Origin: Rhodobacterales bacterium
Lineage (GTDB): Bacteria; Pseudomonadota; Alphaproteobacteria; Rhodobacterales; Rhodobacteraceae
Length of the DNA stretch: 53,887 nt
Assembly (NCBI GenBank): GCA_025362795.1
Contig: JANYFE010000056.1
Location: forward strand, 1-53,887
Direction: 5' to 3'
Every line of letters begins with the position of its first letter. Within the stretch, counting starts at the first letter, position 1. This document shows, piece by piece, positions 42,666-51,235 of the stretch. The notes below the pieces were generated by a model. It was not told the origin of the DNA. It made no database searches and saw only the letters and a program-made list of their open reading frames with translations. The position numbers were made by a program, and so were the translations under genes.

Positions 42666-44642
42666 ATGATTCCGCACCGCCACCTGCTATCCCCCCTGCA
42701 ACTGCGCGGCCAGACCCTGCGCAACCGCATTGTGTTCGGGGCTCATACCGCCAACATGTCCGACAACGGAATTCCGGGGCCAAGGTTCGGAAAATACCTT
42801 TTAGAACGGGCACTTGGCGGGGCTGCAATGATTGTGGCCGAACCGATGCCGGTGCACCGGACCGGCGTTCTGACCCGCGGGAACTTTCTGGTCGGGACGG
42901 ACGAAGTTATCAAGCCTTTTCAACGCATTACGGATGAAGTGAAGGCGGCAGGTTCGGTCATCCTGCAACAACTTTACCACATCGGCGCCCACGGCGACAG
43001 CGACCTCAGTTTTGCCCCGCACTGGTCGCCCTCCGGCATGCCCAGTTACCACGATTCCGACGGCTCCCATGCCATGACCGAATCCGAAATCGAAGAGCTG
43101 TTAGAGGCCCACGCCGCCGCCGCATACCGCAGTAAACTGTCAGGATTTCAAGGGGTTGAGGTCTGGGCCGCCTATCATTCCCTGGTCGATCAGTTCTGGA
43201 CGCCCTGGTCAAATACCCGCGCCGACAAGTGGGGCGGAAGCCTTGAAAACCGCACCAGATTCTCTCGCCTGCTGATCGAAAAAATTCGCAAAACCTGCGG
43301 CGAAGATTTCATCATCGGCCTTGCAATCTCCTACTCGACCGCGTTCTCAGTCACGCTAAGTGCCGAAAATATTTGCGAAATTGTCGCGATGCATGACGCG
43401 ACCGGCCACGTCGACTACGTGACCTGTGGCTACGGCAGCTACTTGGATTTCGAAGGCATCATCCCCGCCTTTACCGAAGCCGAAAAGCTGACAACGCCAA
43501 TGACAACTTTGCTGAAGAAAATTGCCAAACATGCAGTGATAACGTCGGAAGCTGGTATCAGAACGCCGGAAAACGCCGAAACCATCATCGCCAGCGGCGA
43601 AGCCGATCTGGTTTCCATCGTCCGCGGCCAAATCGCCGACCCGCATCTGGCACGAAAAACCAGCGAAGGTCGCGCGGACGACATTCGCGGCTGCATTTCC
43701 TGCAACCAGATGTGCTGGGGCCGCCGCAGCCGCGACTACTGGATTTCCTGCCTGATCAACCCGTCTGCCGGACGCGAGTTTGAATGGGGCGGTGATCGGT
43801 TTGTTACGGCTCCAAAGGTTAAGAATGTCTTAATCGTCGGCGCCGGTCCTGCCGGTCTGGAAGCCGCCCGCGCCTGTGCAGAGCGCGGCCATCTTGTTGA
43901 AATTGTTGAAGCTTTACCGGTGATTGGGGGGCAATTTCGGCTTGCGGGACTGCAGCCTCGCCGTGCCCAGATCCTTGATCTGATGGATTGGTATGAAAGG
44001 CAGTTGGTCAAACTTGGTGTGCCATTGCGTCTGAACACCTACCTCGATGCAACCGAAATCGCGGCCCATCCCGCGGACACGATCATTCTTGCGACGGGGT
44101 CGCTGCCCGACGAATCCGGTTTTCAACGCTGGCTGCCGCACGAGCCGCGCCTGCCAGGTATCGACCTAGAGGGCGTCTGGTCGCCCGAAGCGGTTTTGCG
44201 GCGTGAAGCGCGGTTGGGCGATGCGGTGGTGGTTTATGACGAAGGCAGCAATTGGCGGGGCGTAGGCACAGCCTGGGCGTTGGCGGAACAGGGCAAGCAC
44301 GTGACGATCGTGACACCCGAAGCCTTTGTCGGTAAGGAAATCGCCCGCACCGCCGCCGATGGCGCCGCGCGGCGCAAGATGGCGCGACTCGGAGCGAAAT
44401 TCCTGACGGAACACTGTCTGACCCGTTGGCACGGCAACGGCGTCACCGTGCGTAACCTGTTGACGGGGCAAGAGGAAACTATCCCCGCCTCTGGTCTTGT
44501 CATGGCCACCACCAACCGTGCCTTTGACCCGTTTCCCGAAACATTCACCGACAAATCTACCCATCGCATCGGCGATTGCACCGCCCCAAGGTTGGCGGCC
44601 TATGCCTTCCATGAAGGGCGAAAGCTGGCGCTTTCGCTGTGA
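42666..44642 (+). CDS. Old-yellow-enzyme/[4Fe-4S]/FAD oxidoreductase
   Basis: The 658-residue protein has the trimethylamine dehydrogenase and 2,4-dienoyl-CoA reductase architecture. An FMN barrel spans residues 1-330 (LRNRIVFGAHTANMSD, ILQQLYHIGAHG). The [4Fe-4S] cysteines are C343, C346, C350 and C362, and an FAD/NAD module begins VLIVGAGPAGLEAARACAERGH near residue 390. Relatives demethylate N-methylated amines or proline betaine, or reduce enones; the substrate cannot be told. ATG 42666 is used. Codon usage is visibly less GC-biased than neighbours, hinting at possible transfer. Confidence 0.85.
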   Translation: MIPHRHLLSPLQLRGQTLRNRIVFGAHTANMSDNGIPGPRFGKYLLERALGGAAMIVAEPMPVHRTGVLTRGNFLVGTDEVIKPFQRITDEVKAAGSVILQQLYHIGAHGDSDLSFAPHWSPSGMPSYHDSDGSHAMTESEIEELLEAHAAAAYRSKLSGFQGVEVWAAYHSLVDQFWTPWSNTRADKWGGSLENRTRFSRLLIEKIRKTCGEDFIIGLAISYSTAFSVTLSAENICEIVAMHDATGHVDYVTCGYGSYLDFEGIIPAFTEAEKLTTPMTTLLKKIAKHAVITSEAGIRTPENAETIIASGEADLVSIVRGQIADPHLARKTSEGRADDIRGCISCNQMCWGRRSRDYWISCLINPSAGREFEWGGDRFVTAPKVKNVLIVGAGPAGLEAARACAERGHLVEIVEALPVIGGQFRLAGLQPRRAQILDLMDWYERQLVKLGVPLRLNTYLDATEIAAHPADTIILATGSLPDESGFQRWLPHEPRLPGIDLEGVWSPEAVLRREARLGDAVVVYDEGSNWRGVGTAWALAEQGKHVTIVTPEAFVGKEIARTAADGAARRKMARLGAKFLTEHCLTRWHGNGVTVRNLLTGQEETIPASGLVMATTNRAFDPFPETFTDKSTHRIGDCTAPRLAAYAFHEGRKLALSL

Positions 44643-44643
44643 A

Positions 44644-45294
44644 CTAGAACGGGCAGGGGGCGAAAAAACTGACAAGCTCGCCCGTTTTCGGATGGTGCAG
44701 CGACAGGGTTTCCGCATGCAGCATCAGGCGGGGAAAATCTTGGGCGGCACCCGTGGCATAGATCGGATCGCCCAGGATCGGGTGGCCTAGTGCCAGCATA
44801 TGCACCCTGAGTTGATGGCTGCGGCCTGTCAGCGGATGCAGACGGATGCGCGAATCGGTGTCAGTGCGGGCGATCACCTTCCAGTCGGTGATCGCTGAAC
44901 GGCCGTTCACAGCGTCAACCATCTGGCGCGGGCGGTTGGGCCAGTCGCTGCCGATCGGCAAATCGACCTGGCCACTGTCTGGGCCCATTTGCCCCCAAAC
45001 TCTTGCGACATATGTCTTTTTTGTTCGCCTCTTTTCAAACTCCTGTCCCAGAAAGCCCTGTGCCAACTTGGTGCGGGCAAAGATCATGACGCCGGATGTG
45101 TCACAATCCAGTCGGTGCACCAGCAACGTGTCCCAAAACGCGGTGCGCAGCCGCGTTTCCAGGCAATCCTTGCGACCTTCGATCTTGCCGGGTACCGAAA
45201 GCAGGCCTGCGGGCTTGTCCACGACGATGATCGCATCATCTTGATAAATAATGGTTAACGGTGCGTCCGGCGGATTGTATTGGAATTCGATCAT
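44644..45294 (-). CDS. RluA-family pseudouridine synthase
   Basis: This 216-residue enzyme converts uridines in rRNA or tRNA to pseudouridine. The catalytic aspartate is D63 in LLVHRLDCDTSGVMIFAR. IIVVDKPAGLLSVPG and LHPLTGRSHQLRVHMLALGHP are typical RluA motifs. It has no S4 domain, so it resembles the short RluA/TruC forms (23S U746 and tRNA U32) more than RluC/D. ATG 45294 overlaps the stop of the homocysteine methyltransferase gene by ATGA. It is the last gene of that run. Confidence 0.88.
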   Translation of the reverse strand: MIEFQYNPPDAPLTIIYQDDAIIVVDKPAGLLSVPGKIEGRKDCLETRLRTAFWDTLLVHRLDCDTSGVMIFARTKLAQGFLGQEFEKRRTKKTYVARVWGQMGPDSGQVDLPIGSDWPNRPRQMVDAVNGRSAITDWKVIARTDTDSRIRLHPLTGRSHQLRVHMLALGHPILGDPIYATGAAQDFPRLMLHAETLSLHHPKTGELVSFFAPCPF

Positions 45295-46187
45295 ATGATC
45301 CGGTGCCCGGCGGCGACAAGGCGATCGGCGAGTTGGCGGATGTGCGCTGGACCAACCTCGCAACAGCCTCCGACAATCGTTGCGCCCTGGTCAACCCAAG
45401 CCATTGCGAAGTCAGCATATTTTTCGGGGGTGAGGTCGTGCCGATGGGTCAATTCGCGCACCGTTGGCGCATCTTTCAGGAAGTTGCCAGAAATATGCGT
45501 GAACCCGTTTGCATAGGCGCCGAACGGCAGGCCGAGTGATTTCAATTCATCAAGGGCCGAATCCATTGCCTCGGGGACCGAGCAATTGGCAAGAATGGCT
45601 TGCGGTTTGTATTTGTAAATCAATGGCTTAAGGTCAGAGATCGCATCACCTGAGCGCAGTTTGCGGCCGTCGTGATCATCTACAGTGATCGAAAGCCAGA
45701 CGGGCTTGCCCGCGGCCTGCGCTCCCTCCAATGCGCCTTCGCATTGCGTCAGGGTGGCCTGAGTTTCAATCAATATCAGGTCGACCTCTGGTCCCAAAAT
45801 GCGGGCAATTTCGGCGAATTTTGGCGCGGCTTCGGCGACGGGCAGGGACACGTCATCGCGGTAAGAGGCGACCAGCGGCCCCATTGAACCGGCGATGCGG
45901 CCAGATCCGTGGGCGGAGCGGGCCTCTATCGCCTGCGACAACGCCCTGCGGTGCAGGGTTTCAAAAAGGTGATCTTTGCCAAAGCCTTGCAGGCGGTCAT
46001 GATGAATGGCGTAGGTGTTCGTGGTGGCAATCGTGGCCCCCGCGGCGAAATAATCTGCATGGATTTGGCGCACGACGTTGGGGTGGTCAAGCATCACTTG
46101 GGTGGCCCACAAGGGCGTCGGTTCGTCGCCGGTGCGGGCCAGCAATTCCTGTCCCATGCCGCCGTCCAGAAGGGTGATCATAGCCAT
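45291..46187 (-). CDS. Homocysteine S-methyltransferase family protein
   Basis: The 298-residue barrel enzyme has LLDGGMGQELL at the start, TTNTYAIHH, NCSVPEAM, and the zinc cysteines in GGCCEVGP (C275, C276) with a further ligand in the NCS segment. This is the methyl-transfer fold of BHMT/MmuM and MetH N-terminal domains, able to use S-methylmethionine, betaine or SAM-type donors with homocysteine. AAGGA lies before ATG 46187. It precedes a rluA-like gene with ATGA overlap. A separate gene upstream lies 18 bases away, so a longer operon is likely. Confidence 0.88.
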   Translation of the reverse strand: MAMITLLDGGMGQELLARTGDEPTPLWATQVMLDHPNVVRQIHADYFAAGATIATTNTYAIHHDRLQGFGKDHLFETLHRRALSQAIEARSAHGSGRIAGSMGPLVASYRDDVSLPVAEAAPKFAEIARILGPEVDLILIETQATLTQCEGALEGAQAAGKPVWLSITVDDHDGRKLRSGDAISDLKPLIYKYKPQAILANCSVPEAMDSALDELKSLGLPFGAYANGFTHISGNFLKDAPTVRELTHRHDLTPEKYADFAMAWVDQGATIVGGCCEVGPAHIRQLADRLVAAGHRII

Positions 46188-46205
46188 CGGGTCGTCCTTA
46201 CATGT

Positions 46206-46949
46206 TCAGTCCCAGCCGAGGAATTGCGGCAGGCCATCGGTGAGCGTGTAGTAGTCGCCTTTTTCGGAAGTGAATATGTGGCTTGCCAGGTGGCCGCCGG
46301 TCGGATTGTCGATTGCGCCGGCTTCGACAGAGAAGATGCCGTCAGGTGCGCGGAAATAGAGGCTGCTGCCGCAGGTCGGGCAAAAACCGCGCAGACTGCC
46401 CCCTGCGGCGCGGCGCACTTGGATGGACTTGCGCGACCACTCTAGGTCAGTTTCAGCAGCGTCAAACGAGGCTGAGAAATGTCCGGACGTTTTGCGGCAT
46501 TGGCTACAATGGCAAGCGGTGACTTTGCCCATCGGGCCGGGCAGGGTGAAGTGATTGGCACCGCAAAGACAGGATCCTGTCAAGACTTCAGTGGCTTGCG
46601 GCGTAGTATAGTAATCACCGGCGTCTTTAGAGAAGATAACTTGTGCCGTGACCAACCCGGACAGTCCGTCCAAGGAGCCGCCAGAAATTGCGATCCTGCC
46701 TTCGGCGCCTGGTTTCCAGAACAGACTGGATCCGCAGTCCCCGCAAAAACCCCGCTCGGCCTCAGACGAGGAGCGGAACCAACGTAGTCCGCCGGTTTCG
46801 ATCAAGTGAAAACGGTCAAGCGGGACGGAAGTTGCCGCCCAAAAATGGCCACTGCTTTTGCGGCATTGAGTGCAGTGGCAAGCGATGACGGAACGCAAGG
46901 GTTCGTCGGCAACAAAAGTGACAGCACCACACAAACAAGATCCTCGCAT
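46206..46949 (-). CDS. Tandem GFA/CENP-V domain protein
   Basis: The 247-residue protein is two GFA (glutathione-dependent formaldehyde-activating type) domains in series. Domain 1 (1-120) has C5, C7, C24, C26, C29, C69 and C72; domain 2 (125-247) repeats it with C127, C129, C146, C148, C151, C190 and C193. Both carry GSCLCGA, ACHCxQCRKxSGHF and FCxxCGSSL, so both zinc sites look intact. The usual length is 110-190 for a single domain. It overlaps the upstream fRMsr gene by ATGA. The biochemical role is unknown. Confidence 0.88.
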   Translation of the reverse strand: MRGSCLCGAVTFVADEPLRSVIACHCTQCRKSSGHFWAATSVPLDRFHLIETGGLRWFRSSSEAERGFCGDCGSSLFWKPGAEGRIAISGGSLDGLSGLVTAQVIFSKDAGDYYTTPQATEVLTGSCLCGANHFTLPGPMGKVTACHCSQCRKTSGHFSASFDAAETDLEWSRKSIQVRRAAGGSLRGFCPTCGSSLYFRAPDGIFSVEAGAIDNPTGGHLASHIFTSEKGDYYTLTDGLPQFLGWD

Positions 46950-47401
46950 CACTCGGCCTTTTCGAAGACTTCCGCAAGGAGCGGAACCAGCCAAGCTTCA
47001 TCGGCTTTTGTGAAGGCGGCCGGGGTGTTGCTGTCGATGTCGAGCACGCCCAAAAGCCGTCCTTGACCGCTCCAAACCGGCAGGACCAGTTCGGATTTGG
47101 TGGAGGCTGCGCAGGCAATGTGACCGGCGAAAGCTTCGACGTCGGGTACGTTCTGGGTCAGTCCTGTTCTTGCGCAGGCGCCGCAGACGCCGCGCGAAAA
47201 CGGGATGACAAGGCAGCCGTGGCCGCCTTGATAGGGGCCGATTTTCAAAGTTTCTTTTGCGGTTACGCGGTAGAAACCAGTCCAGTCGGCGAATGGATGG
47301 GCGTGGTGAATTTCACAGACGACGGTGGCCATCAGGGAAATTGTGTCAGTTTCGCCGTGGGTCAGGGCGCGAATGCTGGCGGTGATTTCGGGGTAGTCCA
47401 T
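46949..47401 (-). CDS. msrC: Free methionine-(R)-sulfoxide reductase (GAF domain)
   Basis: The 150-residue GAF protein matches fRMsr, which reduces free L-methionine-R-sulfoxide with thioredoxin. The three reactive cysteines occupy the expected places: C63 in GGHGCLVIPF, C73 in GVCGACA, and C97 in GHIACAAS; C76 is additional. The catalytic relatives have the same GxCG, HIAC and SELVLPV order. It overlaps the tandem-GFA gene by four bases, with gamma-glutamyltransferase upstream, forming a leftward run that links sulfur metabolism and oxidative repair. Confidence 0.88.
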   Translation of the reverse strand: MDYPEITASIRALTHGETDTISLMATVVCEIHHAHPFADWTGFYRVTAKETLKIGPYQGGHGCLVIPFSRGVCGACARTGLTQNVPDVEAFAGHIACAASTKSELVLPVWSGQGRLLGVLDIDSNTPAAFTKADEAWLVPLLAEVFEKAE

Positions 47402-47402
47402 C

Positions 47403-48974
47403 TCAATATCCTATCGCACAGCCGTCTTTGCGCGGGTCTGAGGCCCCGATCAGAATGCCGCCTTCGTCGATCAGGATGTTCTGAGCGCCACCCAAGGGTA
47501 TTTCCGGGATCGACACTTGGTGGCCCATTTGCGCCAGTTCGGCCCGCACTTTTTCGGGATAGCCGCGCTCGACCTGCATGCCTTCGGATCCGGAAAAACT
47601 GCGTGGGGCGTCAATTGCGGCTTGCTGGTCCATTCCGTAGTCAAGAAGATTGCTGACAAACCGGGCATGGCCGCAGGGTTGGTAACTGCCACCCATCACA
47701 CCGAAAGGCATTGTGATGCGGCCCGCTTTGCCCAACATGGCGGGAATGATGGTATGCATCGGGCGTTTGCCGCCTGCCAGTTCGTTTGGGTGGCCCCGCT
47801 CCAGGGTGAAACCTGCGCCGCGGTTCTGGAAGTTGATGCCGAATTTGGCAGAAGCCAACCCGGAACCAAAGCCGTCGAATATCGAATAGATCAGCGAGAC
47901 AGCCATGCGGTCACGGTCCACAACAGTGATGTAAACGGTTTCCTTGTGGACTGCCTCGGTCAAAGGCGCGGCAGTGGCCAACGCGCATTTGGGGTCAATC
48001 AGGGCGGCAAGCCGGGCGGCGGTTTCCGGTGACAGCATATGGTCAAGGCGCGGCGTGGTTTCTGCAATGAACCGGTTGCGCGCGTCATAGGCAAGCTTGG
48101 CGGCTTCTGCCTCGATATGGGCGCGGAGTGTGCCGAACGGCTCCAGCGCGGCAAGGTTAAAATGTTTGAGGATATTCAGCATCAGAATGGCAGTCGCACC
48201 CTGACCGTTTGGTGGGTGTTCGTACAGGCTGTGGTCCCGATAAATACCTTGGACGGGGTCGCCGTAGGTGCAGGCCGTGGACGCAAGGTCATCCAGCGTG
48301 TGATTACCACCCAGGGCTTGCAACGAGGCGATCACATCTGCGGCAACTTCGCCGTCGTAAAAGCCTTTGCGGCCGAGTTTGGCGATGCGGCGCAACACTT
48401 CGGCCTGACCGGGGGCACGAAAGATCTGGCCGGGGCGGGGGAGCTTGCCGTCAAACAGGAAGAAGCGACGGGCGTCGCCGGTCAGTGCAGAGACGTTGTC
48501 GGCCCAATCGGCGGTCACTCTGGGGGCTGTTGGAACACCTTCTTCGGCATAGCGGATCGCTGGCTGCAAGATACGCTCTAGCCCCAAACTGCCATAATCC
48601 GCAGAAAGGCGGCAAAAGGCGTCCACGGCACCAGGCAGAGTTACCGCGTCAATTCCGCGTTCCGGCACTTGGGTCAAGCCTCGGTCCCGCAGCATCGCCG
48701 CCGACGTGGCTTTGGCGGCGCGGCCAGAGCCGTTCAAGGCCACGACAGTCTCTGAACCGGCCGGTTTCACAAGCACGAAACAGTCACCGCCGATGCCGGT
48801 CATCTGCGGCTCGCAAATCCCCAAAAGGACGGCTCCGGCGATGGCGGCATCAACCGCGTTGCCGCCAACTTGCAAAATGTCGACTGCAACTTTCGCGGCC
48901 AAAGGGTGTGACGTGGCGCAGAGCCCGTTTGCCGCATAGACGGCCGAACGGCCTGTGGTCTGGAAATCGCGCAT
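47403..48974 (-). CDS. Gamma-glutamyltransferase family protein
   Basis: This 523-residue Ntn hydrolase-like protein has GNAVDAAIAGAVLLGICEPQ, MTGIGGDCFVLV, a mid-protein KETVYITVVDRDRMAVSLIY where the nucleophilic threonine of self-processing lies, and the small-subunit PMHTIIPAMLGKAGR with GVMGGSYQPCGHARF. Unlike periplasmic Ggt there is no signal peptide, so it belongs to the cytosolic-type group of acylases or peptide hydrolases. It stops one base before the fRMsr start region, so the two are likely co-transcribed. Glutathione or a gamma-glutamyl compound is the probable substrate class. Confidence 0.87.
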   Translation of the reverse strand: MRDFQTTGRSAVYAANGLCATSHPLAAKVAVDILQVGGNAVDAAIAGAVLLGICEPQMTGIGGDCFVLVKPAGSETVVALNGSGRAAKATSAAMLRDRGLTQVPERGIDAVTLPGAVDAFCRLSADYGSLGLERILQPAIRYAEEGVPTAPRVTADWADNVSALTGDARRFFLFDGKLPRPGQIFRAPGQAEVLRRIAKLGRKGFYDGEVAADVIASLQALGGNHTLDDLASTACTYGDPVQGIYRDHSLYEHPPNGQGATAILMLNILKHFNLAALEPFGTLRAHIEAEAAKLAYDARNRFIAETTPRLDHMLSPETAARLAALIDPKCALATAAPLTEAVHKETVYITVVDRDRMAVSLIYSIFDGFGSGLASAKFGINFQNRGAGFTLERGHPNELAGGKRPMHTIIPAMLGKAGRITMPFGVMGGSYQPCGHARFVSNLLDYGMDQQAAIDAPRSFSGSEGMQVERGYPEKVRAELAQMGHQVSIPEIPLGGAQNILIDEGGILIGASDPRKDGCAIGY

Positions 48975-49182
48975 CGAAGGCTCCCCTAGCGGGAACGAGC
49001 CTAATGGGGACGGCGAAGGAAGCCAAGCGCAGTAGAACCTCGGCGCCGCGAACTGGGTGGGGGCTGTTATTCACGGCACCGAGGGAAGCTATGCAGCTAC
49101 CCCTACCATATCGACGGTGCACTAGGCGGAATTTAGCGCGAATTCTGGCGTTTTTTTGTCAGTTTTGCCTCTTTCGAAACAA

Positions 49183-49653
49183 TCAGGCGATTTCCGGCGG
49201 ATCGTTCGCGCTCAGGCTGAAACTGAGAAGGTTGGTGCTGCCCTGTCTGCGATAAGACAAGTCTCTGGACAAACTCCGAATCAGAAACCAGCCAAAACCA
49301 CCTTCTGGGAGGTCGGTTCCTTCCAGCGTTTCGTGCAAGATACCAGCCGGTGGCCCCGCCGCAGGCATTGGCAGGCCGGCATCCGAAATGTCGCACTGCA
49401 ATCGATCATCCCGGAAGGAGAGCGACACAGCAATCTTGCCGGGAAACAGGGCATAAGCGTGTTCGACAATGTTGTTTAAAACCTCGGCCAGCACGACTTC
49501 TGCCGTGCTGAGGCTATCCTTGGTAAGACCAGACATCAGCTCACTTGAAAGGAGGTAGTGCAAACCGTCGCGCACTGCGAGCATGTCGCTGTCGATGACC
49601 ATATGTGCGATGTCAGGCGGCAGTGGCACGTGTGCGCACCGTTTAGCCCGCAT
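49183..49653 (-). CDS. rbaW: ATP-binding anti-sigma kinase, RbaW-like
   Basis: The 156-residue protein has the HATPase_c_2 fold: N box AEVVLAEVLNNIVEHAY, then DISDAGLPMP (G1) and GGFGWFLIRSLS (G2), as in RsbW-type serine kinases that bind sigma factors and phosphorylate an anti-anti-sigma partner. The STAS gene upstream overlaps it by 11 bases. The arrangement equals rbaV-rbaW of Rhodobacter capsulatus, which affects gene transfer agent production and stationary-phase viability. No cognate sigma factor or PP2C phosphatase is in the window. Confidence 0.78.
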   Translation of the reverse strand: MRAKRCAHVPLPPDIAHMVIDSDMLAVRDGLHYLLSSELMSGLTKDSLSTAEVVLAEVLNNIVEHAYALFPGKIAVSLSFRDDRLQCDISDAGLPMPAAGPPAGILHETLEGTDLPEGGFGWFLIRSLSRDLSYRRQGSTNLLSFSLSANDPPEIA

Positions 49654-49978
49654 GCCGCAATCCTTCCGGCAGGGTTTTGTGGATGAGGAAAACCGAATCC
49701 ATGCGGGTCAACCTGAATACCTTTTCCACAGTCGTGGTCAGGCCTGAAAGTTCCAGCCGGCGGATCGGGCCAAGCGCCTTCATCACTGAAACCACAGCGC
49801 CAAGGCCCGAACTGTCAAGAAAGCCGATGTTGGACATATCCAGAACCACGCGGGCACTGGGTTCTTCGATGATTTCGCGCATCCTATCCTTGAACTGTAT
49901 GGCCCCCGCCGCGTCGATGCGGTCGTCCATCACCCGTATAACAATGATCTCGCCCCGGCGTTCACTTACCAATTTCAT
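49643..49978 (-). CDS. rbaV: STAS anti-anti-sigma factor, RbaV-like
   Basis: The 111-residue STAS-domain protein has VIRVMDDRIDAAGAIQFKDR and the phospho-switch loop NIGFLDSSGLGAVVSVM, with the second serine (S57) at the position phosphorylated in SpoIIAA. It would bind the downstream kinase when unphosphorylated and free its target. The overlap with the kinase gene ensures matched synthesis. Homology to R. capsulatus RbaV is inferred from order and motifs, not alignment. An AT-rich inverted repeat GTAACC/GGTTAAC lies about 35 bases upstream. Confidence 0.8.
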   Translation of the reverse strand: MKLVSERRGEIIVIRVMDDRIDAAGAIQFKDRMREIIEEPSARVVLDMSNIGFLDSSGLGAVVSVMKALGPIRRLELSGLTTTVEKVFRLTRMDSVFLIHKTLPEGLRHAG

Positions 49979-50054
49979 AGCACTCTCCGTTCCTGAGGAT
50001 TGACCTACAAGTTAACCGCGAGAGGTTACGGATAAGTAAGCGGCGCCTGCGCCG

Positions 50055-50381
50055 TCAGTTCAGTTGAAATTGCAGCGGATAGCGGCCATCTTCAAAATCG
50101 CCAAACAAATCGGGCAAATCGGGATGAGACACGGGTTCGCCGGTTTCGTCAGGCACCAGGTTCTGTTCAGAGACATAGGCCACGTAGTAGCTTTGATCAT
50201 TTTCTGCCAGAAGATGGTAAAATGGCTGGTTTTTGGAGGGGCGGCTTTCCTCGGGGATGTTCTGATACCAGTCTTCGGTGTTCGAAAACATCGCATCCAC
50301 GTCAAAAACAACGCCGCGGAACGGATGCTTGCGATGACGCAGCACCTGCCCGATGTGATACTTCGCGGCCGTTCTCAGCAT
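50055..50381 (-). CDS. hspQ: Heat shock protein HspQ (YccV-like)
   Basis: HspQ in enterobacteria binds hemimethylated DNA and delivers substrates to Lon. The 108-residue protein has AKYHIGQVLRHRKHPFRGVV, FDVDAMFSNTEDWYQNIP, PFYHLLAENDQSYYVAYVSE and a final acidic region. ATG 50381 gives the standard length and follows GGGGGAG; an ATG 18 bases upstream is less likely. A sigma-70-like TTGCAA-N17-TACTAA promoter stands close by. It is divergent from a lytic transglycosylase gene. Confidence 0.9.
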   Translation of the reverse strand: MLRTAAKYHIGQVLRHRKHPFRGVVFDVDAMFSNTEDWYQNIPEESRPSKNQPFYHLLAENDQSYYVAYVSEQNLVPDETGEPVSHPDLPDLFGDFEDGRYPLQFQLN

Positions 50382-50404
50382 CCTGCAGCGCTCCCCCATA
50401 TCGC

Positions 50405-50433
50405 TTAGTATGCCTGTCCGGCGCATTTTGCAA
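50405..50433 (-). promoter_or_regulatory. Candidate hspQ promoter
   Basis: On the minus strand TTGCAA (50433-50428), 17 bases, TACTAA (50410-50405). The spacing is ideal for a housekeeping sigma factor, and the predicted start at about 50398 leaves a leader of roughly 17 bases to the hspQ ATG. No alphaproteobacterial RpoH consensus was apparent in the same gap, despite the heat-shock name. Confidence 0.5.
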
Positions 50434-50612
50434 ATCTCGAGGGCACGCAGAAGGGAAACAGTCTGTCGCCTTAGACTTACCCAAGTCGCAGTGAGCGGGG
50501 AGGTGCCGATGGCCCACAGTTGCGGAATTGTGACCGCACAGCGTGACCTTACCCATTTCCCACCCGATGTTTTTCGCCTACACTTTTGCAAAAGACCAAG
50601 CACGAGGGGCAA

Positions 50613-51194
50613 ATGAGCAGACTTCTCCGTGCGTCGATCCTGTTTTTGTTCCTTGCGTCTTGTGGCGGGGGCAACTTTTCGGCGCCTCGCGATCTAGACG
50701 ACGCCTGTTCTATCATTAGGCAGCGCCCGCAGTATCTGTCTGCCATGCAGACGGCACAGCGGAAATGGGGCGTACCGGTTTACGTTCAGATGGCGATGAT
50801 CCATCAAGAAAGCAAATTCGTCGGCAACGCCCGAACGCCGCATCACTATGCGCTGGGCGTGATTCCGATGGGGCGGCAAAGCTCTGCCTATGGCTATAGC
50901 CAGGCTTTGGACGGCACTTGGGAGGAATACCAGAAGGACCAGCACCGCGGCGGTGCACGGCGCGACAATATCCGCGATGCGACGGACTTCATGGGATGGT
51001 ATGTAGACGGATCATCGGCGGCACTCGGAATCTCCAAGACGGATGCAGAAAACCAGTACTTGGCTTATCACGAGGGACGCAGCGGTTACGCCAACCAAAG
51101 CTACCTGGCAAAAGGCTGGCTGGTTGATGTCGGAAACCGGGTCGGTGCGCGGGCCGCGATGTATCGTGATCAACTGCAAGGTTGCCGGCACTAA
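50613..51194 (+). CDS. Lysozyme-fold (SLT) lipoprotein
   Basis: The 193-residue lipoprotein has lipobox LASC (cysteine 17) followed by a lysozyme-like lytic transglycosylase domain with catalytic glutamate E66 in MAMIHQESKFVG. Further motifs are ALGVIPMGRQSSAYGYSQALDGTW and YHEGRSGYANQSY. Such enzymes cut peptidoglycan between N-acetylmuramic acid and N-acetylglucosamine. GAGGGGC precedes ATG 50613. It is divergent from hspQ and convergent with lolA, which would carry its acyl-anchored form to the outer membrane. Confidence 0.85.
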   Translation: MSRLLRASILFLFLASCGGGNFSAPRDLDDACSIIRQRPQYLSAMQTAQRKWGVPVYVQMAMIHQESKFVGNARTPHHYALGVIPMGRQSSAYGYSQALDGTWEEYQKDQHRGGARRDNIRDATDFMGWYVDGSSAALGISKTDAENQYLAYHEGRSGYANQSYLAKGWLVDVGNRVGARAAMYRDQLQGCRH

Positions 51195-51235
51195 CCCATC
51201 AAGGCTTTAGGTGACCGTTTTGAGCCGGGTCTGCT

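Noticed and set aside
48975-49182. A tRNA-like or small-RNA gene in the gap between the gamma-glutamyltransferase and rbaW genes
   Set aside because: GCACCG/CGGTGC can pair, but there is no acceptor-stem layout, T-loop or anticodon pattern. Nothing supportable was seen.
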